Shown one piece after another: positions 1 through 10,190 of a stretch of 64,000 bases of DNA. Source of the DNA: Dyadobacter sp. SG02 (GTDB taxonomy: Bacteria > Bacteroidota > Bacteroidia > Cytophagales > Spirosomataceae); assembly GCF_900109045.1 (NCBI RefSeq), contig NZ_FNYL01000003.1, forward strand, positions 558,001 through 622,000, in the 5' to 3' direction. Position 1 is the stretch's first letter. The number at the start of each line of letters is the position of its first letter. The notes under the pieces were generated by a model. It was not told the origin of the DNA and did not search any database. It worked only from the letters and a program-made list of their open reading frames with translations. The position numbers and the translations under genes were made by a program.

Positions 1-3000
1 TTAGTAACAGCTTACTACGAGCAAATAAAGGGCCTGACCGACGGCGGTTGCGACCTGCTTCTCGTTGAAACCATTTTTGATACATTGAATGCCAAAGCGG
101 CGCTTTTCGCGATCGACCAGTTCTTCGTGGATGCTAAGGCAGGTAAGGTGCCGCATTTGCCATCATGGCGGATCGAGCCGGGGCAGGCGTTACCGATCAT
201 GATTTCGGGAACGATTACCGATGCTTCCGGACGTACTCTTTCAGGACAAACCACCGAGGCATTCCTGACTTCCGTATCCCATTTACCATTATTATCAGTG
301 GGTTTGAACTGTGCATTAGGAGCGGATTTGATGCGTCCTTATGTGCAGATCATGGCCAAGGAATCGCCTTTTTACACCTCGGCGCACCCTAACGCGGGCT
401 TGCCAAACGAAATGGGCGAATACGACGAGACTCCCGAGCAAATGGGCGAAGTTATCGACGGGTTTTTGAGGGATAACCTGATCAATATCATCGGAGGTTG
501 CTGTGGAACAACGCCTGACCACATTCGCGTAATCGCCGACATCGCAGGCAAGCATAGCCCGCGTCCGTTGCCGGTATCGGAAACTGTCATGAAGCTCTCG
601 GGCCTCGAACCGGTGAAGATCAATTCGCTGACCAATTTTGTGAACATCGGCGAGCGCTGTAATGTAACCGGCTCCAAGAAATTTGCCCGCCTGATCCGTG
701 AAAGCAAATACGACGAAGCGCTGACCATCGCGCGTGAGCAGGTCGAAAGCGGCGCGCAGGTGATCGATGTGAACCTCGACGAAGGTATGATCGACGGCGT
801 GGAAGCCATGAAGACGTTTGTAAACCTGATCGCATCCGAGCCGGACATTTCCAAGGTGCCTTTGATGATCGACTCTTCCAAATGGGAGGTGATCGAATCG
901 GGTTTGAAATGCGTGCAGGGAAAATCCATTGTGAACTCGATTTCGCTCAAAGAGGGCGAAGAGAAATTCAAGGAATCGGCGCGGACGGTGCTTCGCTATG
1001 GTGCTGCCACGGTAGTAATGGCTTTTGATGAAAAAGGTCAGGCCGATAACTATGAGCGCCGGATCGAAATCTGCGAACGTGCTTACCGCATTCTCGTAGA
1101 TGAAGTGGGTTTCCCGGCCGAGGACATCATTTTTGACCCCAACATCCTGACCGTCGCGACGGGAATGGAAGAGCATAATAATTACGCGGTTGACTTTATC
1201 AATGCCGTACGGTGGATTAAGGAAAATCTTCCCCATGCGAAAGTTTCGGGCGGTGTTTCGAACGTTTCGTTCAGTTTCCGCGGTAATGAGCCGGTGCGCG
1301 AGGCAATCCACACGGCATTCCTCTACCACGCGATCAAGGCTGGAATGGATATGGGTATTGTGAATGCAGGCCAGATCGGCATTTATGATGAAATTCCGAA
1401 AGATGTTTTGGAACTGGTGGAAGATGTGTTGCTTAACCGCCGTCCGGATTCGACCGAACGTCTGGTGAGCTATGCAGAGACCGTCAAAGATAAAGGCAAG
1501 ACGCAAACCGGTCCTGACCTTTCATGGAGAGAGCTCCCTGTCAAAGAACGCATTTCCCATGCATTGGTAAAAGGTATTGCCGACTACGTAGATGAAGATA
1601 CAGAGGAATGCCGCCTCCTGTTCGACCGTCCGCTGGAAGTAATCGAAGGGCCTTTAATGGATGGTATGAGCATTGTAGGCGACTTGTTTGGAGAAGGTAA
1701 AATGTTCCTTCCGCAGGTTGTGAAATCGGCGCGCGTGATGAAAAAGGCCGTAGCCTATTTGCAGCCATTTATTGAGGCTGAAAAACAGGAAGGTAATTCT
1801 TCGGCAGGTAAGATCCTGATGGCGACCGTAAAAGGCGACGTACATGACATTGGGAAAAACATTGTCGGTGTGGTGCTGGGTTGTAATAATTACGAGATCA
1901 TCGACCTCGGTGTGATGGTGCCGACGGATAAGATACTGGCGGCTGCGCTGGAACATAATGTAGATATCATCGGTCTCTCCGGCCTGATTACGCCGTCGCT
2001 CGACGAGATGGTAGGTGTAGCCAAGGAAATGGAGCGTCGCGGCATGAAAATGCCGTTGCTGATCGGTGGCGCAACTACTTCCCGCATTCACACGGCTGTG
2101 AAAATCGATCCGAACTACTCGGGACCTGTTATTCACGTACTCGATGCGTCGCGTTCAGTGCCTGTTGCCGGAAAGCTGATCCAAAGCGAACAAAGCCAGG
2201 CCGAAGTGTTGAAGGACATTAAAGCAGAATATGCGAAGCTGCGCGACGATCACTCGAAACGTGGTGGCGAAAAGGCGCATGTGCCGATTGGTAAAGCCAG
2301 GGATAACAAAGCTAAAATCGACTGGACAAGCTTCCAGGCCGTAAAGCCGCAGTTCCTGGGCACGCGCGTGTACGACGATTACGACCTGGCAGACATTGCG
2401 AAGTACATCGACTGGACGCCGTTCTTCCAGACCTGGCAGCTGCACGGAAAATACCCGAAAATCTTCGATGACGCTGTCGTGGGCAAAGAGGCCATGAAGC
2501 TGTATGAAGATGCTGCTGTTCTTTTGGGAGAAATCATTCGAGATAAAACCTTAAAAGCACGCGCTGTGATAGGTTTCTGGCCGGCCAACTCGATACAGGA
2601 CGACATCGTATTGCACCATTTCGACGAAGAAACGCGAGAGGTGCCTTGCGAACGCCACGGCACACATCAGCATATCGAGTACAAAATCAGCCAGCAAGGC
2701 GTCGAAAACCTGAATGCCGGTGAGCTGGTTGCCGATACAGCGGCAGTATTGCACCATTTGCGTCAGCAAAGCCAGAAAGCGGCTAATCTGCCCAATTATT
2801 GCTTGTCCGATTTCGTAGCGCCGCTGGAATCCGGTCATACCGACTACATTGGCGGTTTCGCGGTAACGGCAGGCGTGGGTATCGAAGCATTGCTGGAAAA
2901 ATATGAAAGAGATCATGACGACTACAATAGTATCATGGTCAAGGCACTGGCCGACCGTCTGGTAGAAGCGCTCGCGGAATTGATGCACGAGAAGGTGCGT

Positions 3001-3348
3001 AAGGAGCTATGGGGTTATGCCAAAACGGAAAGCCTTACAAATGAGGAGTTGATCAAAGAAGATTACAAGGGGATTCGTCCGGCCCCTGGTTATCCTGCCT
3101 GCCCGGATCATACCGAAAAACGCGGTCTGTTCGATTTGCTGGGCGCGGAAGAACTCGGTATTACGCTTACGGAAAGCTTCGCCATGTATCCTGCAAGCAG
3201 CGTTAGTGGTTGGTACTTCTCGCATCCCGACAGCCGTTATTTCCCGGTTGGAAAGATCCATAAAGACCAGGTGGAGGACTATGCGCGGCGTAAAAACATG
3301 CTGGTAGAAGAAATCGAAAAGTGGCTTTCGCCGGTGCTCGCTTATTAA
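1..3348 (+). CDS. metH: Methionine synthase, cobalamin-dependent (5' end outside window)
   Basis: Transfers a methyl group from 5-methyltetrahydrofolate through cobalamin to homocysteine. The frame is open from base 1, so the gene is cut by the window edge. About 1115 residues are visible, against roughly 1230 in full-length family members. In order: the end of the homocysteine domain with its zinc cysteines (visible residue 104, and the CC pair at 167-168 in [10 protein letters not shown]), the pterin-binding domain, the cobalamin cap and B12 domain with DVHDIGKN (axial His at visible residue 615), and the C-terminal AdoMet reactivation domain with the [13 protein letters not shown] motif. 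A strong hairpin terminator follows 22 bases after the stop. Family assignment is certain; the true start lies upstream of the window. Confidence 0.97.
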   Translation, partial: LVTAYYEQIKGLTDGGCDLLLVETIFDTLNAKAALFAIDQFFVDAKAGKVPHLPSWRIEPGQALPIMISGTITDASGRTLSGQTTEAFLTSVSHLPLLSVGLNCALGADLMRPYVQIMAKESPFYTSAHPNAGLPNEMGEYDETPEQMGEVIDGFLRDNLINIIGGCCGTTPDHIRVIADIAGKHSPRPLPVSETVMKLSGLEPVKINSLTNFVNIGERCNVTGSKKFARLIRESKYDEALTIAREQVESGAQVIDVNLDEGMIDGVEAMKTFVNLIASEPDISKVPLMIDSSKWEVIESGLKCVQGKSIVNSISLKEGEEKFKESARTVLRYGAATVVMAFDEKGQADNYERRIEICERAYRILVDEVGFPAEDIIFDPNILTVATGMEEHNNYAVDFINAVRWIKENLPHAKVSGGVSNVSFSFRGNEPVREAIHTAFLYHAIKAGMDMGIVNAGQIGIYDEIPKDVLELVEDVLLNRRPDSTERLVSYAETVKDKGKTQTGPDLSWRELPVKERISHALVKGIADYVDEDTEECRLLFDRPLEVIEGPLMDGMSIVGDLFGEGKMFLPQVVKSARVMKKAVAYLQPFIEAEKQEGNSSAGKILMATVKGDVHDIGKNIVGVVLGCNNYEIIDLGVMVPTDKILAAALEHNVDIIGLSGLITPSLDEMVGVAKEMERRGMKMPLLIGGATTSRIHTAVKIDPNYSGPVIHVLDASRSVPVAGKLIQSEQSQAEVLKDIKAEYAKLRDDHSKRGGEKAHVPIGKARDNKAKIDWTSFQAVKPQFLGTRVYDDYDLADIAKYIDWTPFFQTWQLHGKYPKIFDDAVVGKEAMKLYEDAAVLLGEIIRDKTLKARAVIGFWPANSIQDDIVLHHFDEETREVPCERHGTHQHIEYKISQQGVENLNAGELVADTAAVLHHLRQQSQKAANLPNYCLSDFVAPLESGHTDYIGGFAVTAGVGIEALLEKYERDHDDYNSIMVKALADRLVEALAELMHEKVRKELWGYAKTESLTNEELIKEDYKGIRPAPGYPACPDHTEKRGLFDLLGAEELGITLTESFAMYPASSVSGWYFSHPDSRYFPVGKIHKDQVEDYARRKNMLVEEIEKWLSPVLAY

Positions 3349-3370
3349 GATCGTATTATTTAAAAAGTGC

Positions 3371-3406
3371 AAAAAGAGAATAGTTCGTTACTATTCTCTT
3401 TTTTTG
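3371..3406 (+). terminator. Rho-independent terminator after metH
   Basis: A 13-bp perfect stem (AAAAAGAGAATAG at 3371-3383 with its complement at 3391-3403), a 7-base loop and a T run. The T-rich and A-rich flanks would let it act on either strand. Confidence 0.9.
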
Positions 3407-3514
3407 TGCCCAAAACATACTAATTTTCGCAAAAGGGCGTAATTAGGTGGTATGCCGTGTCGTAATCAGGTATTTATACGCTATTTTTTTGTAGTTAAGC
3501 GCCAGATATTTGCA

Positions 3515-3526
3515 TCACTTAAGTGA
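3515..3526. promoter_or_regulatory. 12-bp perfect palindrome, possible operator
   Basis: TCACTTAAGTGA is a perfect dyad lying 22 bases before the start codon of the exported NTF2-like gene and just after a GATATTTG sequence that resembles the Bacteroidota minus-7 box. The position would suit a repressor site. The binding protein is unknown and chance occurrence cannot be excluded. Confidence 0.3.
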
Positions 3527-3547
3527 GAACTTAATAGTTTATTAGCC

Positions 3548-4102
3548 ATGAAAAGAAATATCTCAGTCTTTATCCTTCTCATCCTGCTGGCATCTTCTTT
3601 CAAATACAGGAGCATGACAAGAGAAAGCGCTCTGCCAGTCATCACCGCCGGAGCCGGATTTGACAGCAGACCATCACCTAAGGCCGTTACAGTATCCTCC
3701 TGGGATGCTGCAGTTGCCGACCTTCACAAAGCCAATGTTGAAATGGCAAAGGGGAATCCGGCCATGTTCAAGTCACTGTGGTCACGTCAGGATGATGTTA
3801 CAATATTTGAAGGTGCAGAGAATGTCGATTCGAAGGGCTGGAAAGCGGTTGAAGCGAGTCTTAGCAATACCGTCGCTACTCCTCCGAAAGATGTGACATA
3901 TACCTACGAAAAAGTGGCGAGCCAGGAAAGCGCTACACAAGGCTTCCTAATTCAAAAAGAGCATTACCGCTTCGCGGATGGCCGTAAAGCCGATTTGCAT
4001 GTGACAGTCCTTTTCCGGAAGGAAAACAATGTCTGGAAAATCGCTCACCGTCAGGCCGACTCCATGACAACTGATGGAAAATCAGACAAAACTTCTAAAT
4101 AA
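3548..4102 (+). CDS. Exported SnoaL/NTF2-like (DUF4440-type) protein
   Basis: 184 residues. The first 20 or so form a basic start and hydrophobic stretch typical of a signal peptide or membrane anchor. The remainder (about residues 50-175) looks like a SnoaL/NTF2-like cone fold: an N-terminal helix around VADLHKANVEMAKGN, a DDVTIFEG strand pair, and the closing strands VTVLFRKENNVWKIAHRQ that are characteristic of the ketosteroid-isomerase-like family. No catalytic residues can be named, because the family covers enzymes and binding proteins alike. The gene stands alone between the metH terminator and the next promoter. Function unknown beyond the fold. Confidence 0.75.
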   Translation: MKRNISVFILLILLASSFKYRSMTRESALPVITAGAGFDSRPSPKAVTVSSWDAAVADLHKANVEMAKGNPAMFKSLWSRQDDVTIFEGAENVDSKGWKAVEASLSNTVATPPKDVTYTYEKVASQESATQGFLIQKEHYRFADGRKADLHVTVLFRKENNVWKIAHRQADSMTTDGKSDKTSK

Positions 4103-4131
4103 TTGCCTCTGTTCCTGATATTTTAAGTTAG

Positions 4132-4164
4132 TTGCCACCAAGCGACCAATTTGTTGTTATTTTG
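4132..4164 (+). promoter_or_regulatory. Candidate promoter of the nucleoside transporter gene
   Basis: TTG at 4132-4134, a 22-base gap, then TTATTTTG at 4157-4164, one base away from the Bacteroidota minus-7 consensus TAnnTTTG. The start codon follows 34 bases later. Confidence 0.5.
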
Positions 4165-4197
4165 CACCTTTGGTTAAAAAGTGACAACAAACTACGC

Positions 4198-5436
4198 ATG
4201 GAGAGATTTACAGGATTGCTGGGTATCGTATTGATCCTGGGCATTGCATTTGCGATGTCGAACAACAGAAAGGCCATTAATTACCGTACAGTCGCCGTGG
4301 GCCTGGGCCTGCAATTCGGGCTCGCTGTATTTATCCTCCGCACCGACATTGGCCAGTCGATCTTCCAATGGCTCGGCGACAAAGTTCAAAAGTTGCTTTC
4401 CTTTTCTGATAAGGGTGCCGATTTTGTCTTCGGTACATTGGTAAGGCCCGAGCTTATGCAGCGCGCATTCGGGCCGGGCAACGATTTCGTATTCTTCTTC
4501 AAAGTTATCCCAACGATTATTTTCGTAGCGGTGCTGGTGAATATGCTCTACCATCTGGGCATTATGCAGCGCGTCGTGTCGGTTATCGCGCGGGCCGTGT
4601 ACTGGCTTATGGGTGTAAGCGGCGCAGAAGCGCTCTCGAACGTGGCGAGTACGTTCGTGGGGCAGGTGGAGGCGCAGATCATGATCAAGCCTTATCTGAA
4701 AAACATGACCAACTCCGAGCTCATGGCATCCATGACCGGTAGCTTCGCCTGCATTGCCGGTGGGGTAATGGCCGTGTATATTTCATTAGGTGTGCCGGCG
4801 CCTTACCTGATCGCAGCCAGCCTCATGGCCGCTCCCGGTGCATTGGTCATTTCTAAAATTGTATTTCCCGAAACGGATAAGTCGGATACCAAAGGAATGG
4901 TGAAGCTGGAAATACAGAAAACACACGCTAATTTGCTGGACGCGATTGCCGCAGGCGCGGGAGAGGGCCTTAAAGTAGGTTTCAATGTAATTGCAATGCT
5001 GATCGGTTTTATTGCGCTCGTTGCACTACTCGATTATTTGCTGGGATATGTCGGTGGGATTTTTGCATTTCCTCAGCTAAGCTTCAATTTCGTTCTGGGC
5101 AAGGTATTCTCCATTTTCGCATGGGCTATGGGCGTTCCGGCAAAGGACATTGAGGCGGCAGGCTCGTTAATGGGCACTAAAATGGTAATCAACGAATTTG
5201 TGGCTTACCTGGACATGGTGAAATTGAGAGATACCCTGGACCATAAAACGGTCGTAATCACCAGCTTCGCATTGTGCGGTTTTGCCAATTTCAGTTCCAT
5301 CGCCATTCAGGTTGGAGGGATTGGGGAGTTGGCTCCTTCACGGCGGGCGGATCTGGCGCGGCTCGGTTTTAAAGCATTGATTTCCGGTACATTGGCGTCT
5401 TACATGTCGGCTACGCTTGCCGGCTTGCTTTTGTAG
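4198..5436 (+). CDS. Concentrative nucleoside transporter (CNT/NupC family)
   Basis: 412-residue polytopic inner-membrane protein that imports nucleosides with H+ or Na+. The family pattern is clear: an N-terminal three-helix region, the domain around FVFFFKVIPTIIFVAVL, the gate-like motif GQVEAQIMIKPYL, the repeat near EGLKVGFNVIAMLIGF, and the conserved C-terminal segment GTKMVINEFVAYLDM followed by FALCGFANFSSIAIQVGGIG. The start is placed at the ATG at 4198 because a promoter box precedes it and upstream in-frame codons do not look like protein. It is followed by a terminator, so it is probably monocistronic. Substrate range (purine or pyrimidine) cannot be read from the sequence. Confidence 0.92.
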   Translation: MERFTGLLGIVLILGIAFAMSNNRKAINYRTVAVGLGLQFGLAVFILRTDIGQSIFQWLGDKVQKLLSFSDKGADFVFGTLVRPELMQRAFGPGNDFVFFFKVIPTIIFVAVLVNMLYHLGIMQRVVSVIARAVYWLMGVSGAEALSNVASTFVGQVEAQIMIKPYLKNMTNSELMASMTGSFACIAGGVMAVYISLGVPAPYLIAASLMAAPGALVISKIVFPETDKSDTKGMVKLEIQKTHANLLDAIAAGAGEGLKVGFNVIAMLIGFIALVALLDYLLGYVGGIFAFPQLSFNFVLGKVFSIFAWAMGVPAKDIEAAGSLMGTKMVINEFVAYLDMVKLRDTLDHKTVVITSFALCGFANFSSIAIQVGGIGELAPSRRADLARLGFKALISGTLASYMSATLAGLLL

Positions 5437-5467
5437 AAAGTCATAAAAAAGTATTGAAACAAACATG

Positions 5468-5494
5468 AAAAGAGCACATAGTTGCTCTTTTTGC
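5468..5494 (+). terminator. Rho-independent terminator after the CNT transporter
   Basis: Stem AAAAGAGCA (5468-5476) pairs with TGCTCTTTT (5483-5491) across a 6-base loop, followed by T residues. Confidence 0.8.
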
Positions 5495-5595
5495 GTTTTT
5501 AGCGGTTTCTTCGTGAAAACAGCCTGCCCGCTTGGCATGGAAGTTTTTACCAACCATCCGTCAACATCCGGAAAACCGTATCAACACATTATACT

Positions 5596-6519
5596 ATGAA
5601 ACGAATCAAACTCTTCTGGTCTCTGCTCAAAGACAGTTTCAATGAATTTCTCAATGACAATGGAATGAAACTTGCCGCCGCGCTGTCGTACTACACGATA
5701 TTTTCACTGGCGCCGATGCTGCTGGTCATTATCTCGGTGTTCAGCATATTTTTTGGCAGGGACGCGATCCAGGGTGAGTTGTTTGATCAAATCAGTGGCC
5801 TGGTAGGGGCTTCCGCCGCTTCTCAATTACAGGAAATTCTTAAAAATGCGGAGCTGTCCAATAAATCGGGAGTGGCTGCTGCGATCGGTATAGGTACCTT
5901 GCTGGTGGGTGCAACGGGGGTTTTTGCGGAAATGCAGGACTCTATCAATTTTATTTGGGCAATTAAATCCAAACCCAAAAAGGGCTGGCTTCAATACCTC
6001 AGGAATCGGCTCATATCCTTTTCGCTTATTCTCACCCTCGGGTTTTTGCTGGTAGTTTCACTAGGCGCCAGTGCGCTGGTCGATTTGCTCAGCAGTCGCC
6101 TCGAAGCGTTGTTTTCCGAGGCATCGGTGGTCGTATTTTACATTGTCAATCTCGCATTGGTACTTTCGATTATCACCTCATTATTTACGGTAATATTCAA
6201 AGTGCTGCCTGATGGCGATCTTCGCTGGAAGGAATGCGTGGTAGGGGCCGCATTTACGGCAGTTTTATTCCTGGTCGGGAAATTTGTCATCAGTTTTTAC
6301 CTCGGGAAGTCCGACCTGGGTGCGGCTTACGGTACCTCGGCTTCGATCGTGATCCTGCTGACCTGGATTTACTATTCTTCGATCATCCTCTATTTCGGGG
6401 CAGAGTTTACCAAAGTATATGCGCGCCTGGACGGCATAGCCATTGCACCCAATAAGCACGCCGTGTTGATCGTCCGGCAGGAGCTAGATCGGAAAACCGG
6501 TGCGAAGATCACGGAATAA
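5596..6519 (+). CDS. YihY/BrkB-family integral membrane protein
   Basis: 307 residues with about six hydrophobic segments. The N-terminal KLAAALSYYTIFSLAPMLL and the C-terminal GTSASIVILLTWIYYSSIIL plus FGAEFTKVYA are the two hallmark stretches of the YihY/UPF0761 family. Older annotations call such proteins ribonuclease BN, which is a mistaken transfer. The molecular role is not established; some members have been proposed to act as transporters or in envelope function. The gene is isolated, with a terminator upstream and a convergent sppA downstream. Confidence 0.88.
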   Translation: MKRIKLFWSLLKDSFNEFLNDNGMKLAAALSYYTIFSLAPMLLVIISVFSIFFGRDAIQGELFDQISGLVGASAASQLQEILKNAELSNKSGVAAAIGIGTLLVGATGVFAEMQDSINFIWAIKSKPKKGWLQYLRNRLISFSLILTLGFLLVVSLGASALVDLLSSRLEALFSEASVVVFYIVNLALVLSIITSLFTVIFKVLPDGDLRWKECVVGAAFTAVLFLVGKFVISFYLGKSDLGAAYGTSASIVILLTWIYYSSIILYFGAEFTKVYARLDGIAIAPNKHAVLIVRQELDRKTGAKITE

Positions 6520-6570
6520 AAATGGCCTGCACTAAATGCAGGCCCAAACTTTTGTATTTGAATTACCAGA

Positions 6571-8337
6571 CTAGCGTATCACCAGCTCGAAAGGCATGCG
6601 TGTCTGCATTCCGCCCATATTCATTAGTTTCTTGTACATTTTCACATAAGGAGCGAGATCGCCGAGGGCTTTGTTGCTAGCCTTTTCTTCGCTGTCTCCG
6701 AGTAACTTATCGATCATTTCATCGAATGGGCGCTTTTTCTCAGGGAAGTATCTGACACGGTAGTCTCCTTCGCCCAGTTTGGCAGCCTTTGCGGCAATTT
6801 TAATCGCGTCGTCTACACCTCCGAGCACGTCCACGAGTCCGTTCTGCTTCGCTTCAACGCCTGACCATACGCGGCCCTGCGCGAGGCTTTTCAGTTTTTC
6901 AACCGGCATTTTGCGGCCTTCGGCTGCTTTCCGGGTGAAGGTTTCGTAGCCTTCGTTCACGCTTTTCTGGATCATCGATTTTTCGAATTCGGTCATTTCA
7001 CGGGTAGCGGTCGGCCAATCGGCGTGCGGGCTGGTGCCTACACCGTCGAAGGTAATGCCCAGTTTATTGTTCATGAAGTCGGTCACATTGAAGATCAGCC
7101 CGAAAATACCGATCGAACCGGTGATCGTATTAGGTTGGGCCACAATGGTATCACAACCCATTGCCATGTAGTAGCCGCCGGAAGCCGCTACGTCAGACAT
7201 TGAGGCGATAACCGGCTTCTTTTTCGCGGTAATCTGGATCTCGCGCCACATTACATCCGACGCCAACGCGCTGCCGCCCGGCGAGTTAATGCGTATCACT
7301 ACCGCTTTGATTTTGTCGTTTTCACGGATTTCTTTCAGTTCTTTTACAAACTTGTCGGAACCGATGTTTTCATCGCCGCCGTCGCCGCTCGTAATTTCTC
7401 CTTCCGCCACGAGTACAGCCACACGTTTGTTGAAATCGCCTTTTTCGGCCGAGTTGGACCCTTCCAGGTATTTTCTCACGCCTACATATGAAATGCCTTT
7501 GTCAGCATCGACTTTGAGCTGTTTTTTCAAAGCAGTTTCAAGCTCGTCCTGGTAGCCGAGGTGGGTAATGAATTTGTATTTCAATGCGGATTTCGGATTC
7601 TCGACGGCCAGCGAATCTGCCAGGTTTTTCAGTTCCTCGACGGGAATGCTGCGGGAGGCCGAAATGTTTTTCAGGAAATTGTTATTAATAGCGCCGATCA
7701 GTTCGGTGGATTGTTTTTTGCTCGCCTCGCTCATATCCTGGCGCGAGAACATCTCAATAGCGCTTTTGAACTCGCCCACACGGAATACGAGCGGTTTGAT
7801 TTCCAGTTTGTCGAATGTGCCTTTGAAGAAACTGTATTCGGCCGAAAGCCCGTTCCATTCAATGCCGCCGGCAGGGTTAAGGTAAATTTTATCGGCTACC
7901 GAAGCAATGTAATAGCCTTTTTCAGAATAGCTTTCGCCATAGGTAACTACGAATTTCCTCGATTTTTTAAATTCCAGCAGCTGGTTTCGGATTTCTTCCA
8001 AAGTCGCCCATCCGGCTTCCGGGCCTTCTGTTTTGAGGTAAATGCCTTTGATCTTGTCGTCGGTTTGCGCGCTTTTCAATGCGTCCAGAATGTCTTTCAA
8101 ACCCACCACCGTTTCTTCGCCGGTAAACGGCAATCCGAATTCGGAGAGGGGATTATCGACGCCTACTTCCTGGATCGGCTGGTTCAAATCGAGTTTCAGT
8201 ACTGATTTATCGTCAAGCACTACTTTTTCTTCGGAAGAAAAAACGGAACCGATGCCAACAAGGAGGATAAACGAGAGGAACAGAAAGAGGATAAGGCCTA
8301 CGAACGTCGCCAGGACATATTTAAGGAATTGTAACAT
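6571..8337 (-). CDS. sppA: Signal peptide peptidase SppA, 67-kDa type
   Basis: 588-residue membrane-anchored serine protease that degrades cleaved signal peptides. One N-terminal membrane helix (about residues 7-32) precedes two tandem S49 domains, as in the long E. coli-type enzyme. The catalytic dyad is visible: Lys191 in the VGEFKSAIE motif of the first domain and the nucleophile Ser386 in AASGGYY of the second. INSPGGSALASD supplies the oxyanion-side glycine motif. It is divergent from the SixA-like gene. A TAATTTTG box sits on the minus strand at 8389-8382, a plausible minus-7 element, though no clear minus-33 is seen. Confidence 0.95.
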   Translation of the reverse strand: MLQFLKYVLATFVGLILFLFLSFILLVGIGSVFSSEEKVVLDDKSVLKLDLNQPIQEVGVDNPLSEFGLPFTGEETVVGLKDILDALKSAQTDDKIKGIYLKTEGPEAGWATLEEIRNQLLEFKKSRKFVVTYGESYSEKGYYIASVADKIYLNPAGGIEWNGLSAEYSFFKGTFDKLEIKPLVFRVGEFKSAIEMFSRQDMSEASKKQSTELIGAINNNFLKNISASRSIPVEELKNLADSLAVENPKSALKYKFITHLGYQDELETALKKQLKVDADKGISYVGVRKYLEGSNSAEKGDFNKRVAVLVAEGEITSGDGGDENIGSDKFVKELKEIRENDKIKAVVIRINSPGGSALASDVMWREIQITAKKKPVIASMSDVAASGGYYMAMGCDTIVAQPNTITGSIGIFGLIFNVTDFMNNKLGITFDGVGTSPHADWPTATREMTEFEKSMIQKSVNEGYETFTRKAAEGRKMPVEKLKSLAQGRVWSGVEAKQNGLVDVLGGVDDAIKIAAKAAKLGEGDYRVRYFPEKKRPFDEMIDKLLGDSEEKASNKALGDLAPYVKMYKKLMNMGGMQTRMPFELVIR

Positions 8338-8513
8338 AATCTATTGCTAATGGATTTCTTCTCTATAAGTTGATCAAGGAACAAAATTACGTATTAATTG
8401 TCGCGGTTTGTGGACGAAATAATGTCAAAAGGTAGTTTACGACCATTAAGTGGTTGAAAATTACCGTTCCAATTTTTCAGCGCAGAGCAGCAGTTTTAGA
8501 AAAGCAGATTATT

Positions 8514-8521
8514 TACTTTTG
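8514..8521 (+). promoter_or_regulatory. Candidate minus-7 box of the SixA-like gene
   Basis: TACTTTTG matches TAnnTTTG exactly and lies 16 bases before the ATG at 8538, which would give a very short leader. The minus-33 element is poor, so this rests on the minus-7 match alone. Confidence 0.4.
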
Positions 8522-8537
8522 GAGAAAAAACCAGCAC

Positions 8538-9047
8538 ATGAAAAAGACCCTCATTTTAGTACGGCACGCGACTGCCGAAGACCAGAGTTTCAGGATCAGG
8601 GATTTCGACAGGAATCTCAACAGTAAAGGTCTGTCGGAGTCGCTCGCGATGGGGAAATGGCTGGTTCAGGAGGGTGTGAAGCCCGATATCTTCGTGTCGA
8701 GCCCGGCATCTCGCGCATTCAAGACCGCCGAGATCATCGCGGGGCAATACAAAGTGTCCGTCGACGCGATCGAGAAACAGGACGGCATTTACGACGGCGG
8801 CCCGCGGGCATACCTGCAAGCGGTAACGACGGTTTCAGAGCAGCATTCGACGCTGATATTGTTCGGCCATAATCCGGACATTACCTATTTCGCGGAATAC
8901 CTGTCCGGGGCCAGCATTGGTTCCATGAAAAAGGGAAGCGCAGCGTTTATCGAGTTTAAAAATCAGAAATGGGAAGAAATATCTGCCAAAACAGGTGAGT
9001 TGGTGCTTTACAAAACACCCAAGCAGGTAAGAGAAGAGGAGCAGTAA
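8538..9047 (+). CDS. Histidine phosphatase, SixA-like
   Basis: 169 residues. The N-terminal strand MKKTLILVRHATAED carries the RHA form of the RHG motif, with the catalytic histidine; the second conserved histidine lies in ILFGHNPDI. Short size and the DFDRNLNSKG region match SixA-type phosphohistidine phosphatases, which act on histidine-containing phosphotransfer proteins in gammaproteobacteria. The substrate in this lineage is not established. The start at 8538 has a GGAG at 8521 and drops 28 upstream residues that lack family similarity. The next small gene follows after one base, so the two are likely co-transcribed. Confidence 0.88.
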   Translation: MKKTLILVRHATAEDQSFRIRDFDRNLNSKGLSESLAMGKWLVQEGVKPDIFVSSPASRAFKTAEIIAGQYKVSVDAIEKQDGIYDGGPRAYLQAVTTVSEQHSTLILFGHNPDITYFAEYLSGASIGSMKKGSAAFIEFKNQKWEEISAKTGELVLYKTPKQVREEEQ

Positions 9048-9048
9048 A

Positions 9049-9255
9049 ATGGAGCAGCCAAACCGTAACAGGAAAATATTCGTTTTCGTTTTTATCGCAT
9101 TCGTAGCGCTATTTGCCTACATTTCCTACGACATGTCGAGCCGTACCACAGCGCCGTGGAACAAGCCCAAACAGCTGAAAAGGGCATTGCCAGGCGCTAC
9201 GCCGGACGCGGATTCGCTGAAACTGGATTCGTTGCTGAAAGAAGTGGAAAAGTAA
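9049..9255 (+). CDS. Small single-pass membrane protein, unknown function
   Basis: 68 residues beginning two bases after the upstream stop codon. A charged N-terminus (RNRK) is followed by one membrane helix (about residues 10-26, rich in F, V and A) and a hydrophilic tail containing two related segments, DADSLKLDSLLKEVEK. I recognise no family. Close spacing to the SixA-like gene suggests translational coupling. The short reading frame has composition like its neighbours, which supports it being real. Confidence 0.65.
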   Translation: MEQPNRNRKIFVFVFIAFVALFAYISYDMSSRTTAPWNKPKQLKRALPGATPDADSLKLDSLLKEVEK

Positions 9256-9259
9256 TCGC

Positions 9260-10156
9260 TCAGCTTCTCGGATGGAACTCGGTGATGATCTGGCGCAGGT
9301 AGTCGCGGTCGAGGTGCGTGTAAATTTCCGTGGTAGTAATGGACTCGTGCCCAAGCATTTCCTGCACCGCACGCAAGCTCGCCCCGCCTTCGATGAGGTG
9401 GGTAGCGAATGAATGTCGGAACGTATGCGGACTGACGTTTTTGTGGATACCGGCTTTCTCGGCCGTGTCCTTGATCATCAGAAAAATCATCACCCGCGAA
9501 AGCTGGCCACCGCGCCGGTTCAGGAATACAATATCTTCACTGCCCTTTTGGGGCGCAATATCACCGCGTACGTGGTCGAGGTAGATTTGTGTGTACTTAA
9601 TAGCCTCTCTCCCGATCGGCACGAGCCGCATTTTGTCGCCTTTCCCGATAATGCGCAGGAAGCCGATATCGAAATGGCAGTTGGTTAATTGCAAATCCGT
9701 CAGTTCCGAAACGCGTAAGCCCGAGCTGTACAAAACCTCCATGATGGCACGGTTACGCGTGCCTTCCGGCGTGGAATGGTCGATCGCGCTGAGCATGGTT
9801 TCGATCTCTTCATAAGACAGCACATCGGGGAGCTTGCGGGGCAGGCGAGGGGATTCGAGCAGTTCGGTCGGGTCTTCGGTAATCTCGTTTTCGAGCAGCA
9901 AATATTTGAAAAATGCCTTGATCCCCGACAGCATACGCGCCTGCGAATGCGCTGCTAGGCCCAGCTCGGCAATGTATTTGAGGAATGCCGAAAGGTGTTC
10001 TTCCTGTATGCGTGCGGGCGCAAGATCGATTTTGCTCAGTTCGAGAAACTCTTCCAGTTTTTCCACATCCCGCACATAGGCTTCCACCGAATTGCCCGAC
10101 AGAGAGCGTTCCAGACGGAGGTAATTTTTAAAATGTTTGATGTAGCTTTGCCACAT
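9260..10156 (-). CDS. xerD: Tyrosine recombinase XerD
   Basis: 298 residues, the usual XerC/XerD size. The N-terminal SAM-like core-binding domain (FKNYLRLERSLSGNSVEAY onward) is followed by the catalytic domain with the tyrosine-recombinase residues: Arg in SSGLRVSELTDL, Lys in GKGDKMRLVP, HTFRHSFATHL (His and Arg), a third His in LGHES and the nucleophile Tyr in TTTEIYTHL. It resolves chromosome dimers at dif with a XerC partner. The start is set at MWQSYIKHF, giving the family-typical N-terminus. Normal size and the lack of nearby attachment repeats argue against an integrative element. It is divergent from aroQ. Confidence 0.93.
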   Translation of the reverse strand: MWQSYIKHFKNYLRLERSLSGNSVEAYVRDVEKLEEFLELSKIDLAPARIQEEHLSAFLKYIAELGLAAHSQARMLSGIKAFFKYLLLENEITEDPTELLESPRLPRKLPDVLSYEEIETMLSAIDHSTPEGTRNRAIMEVLYSSGLRVSELTDLQLTNCHFDIGFLRIIGKGDKMRLVPIGREAIKYTQIYLDHVRGDIAPQKGSEDIVFLNRRGGQLSRVMIFLMIKDTAEKAGIHKNVSPHTFRHSFATHLIEGGASLRAVQEMLGHESITTTEIYTHLDRDYLRQIITEFHPRS

Positions 10157-10190
10157 AGCGAAGGAAGAATTTAATAATGCTACAAAGCAA

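Noticed and set aside
316-1506. 396-residue minus-strand frame inside metH
   Set aside because: It overlaps conserved metH domains; composition is that of an antisense shadow.
9260-10156. XerD as integrase of a mobile element
   Set aside because: Standard 298-residue housekeeping size, divergent from aroQ, no direct repeats or cargo genes flank it.
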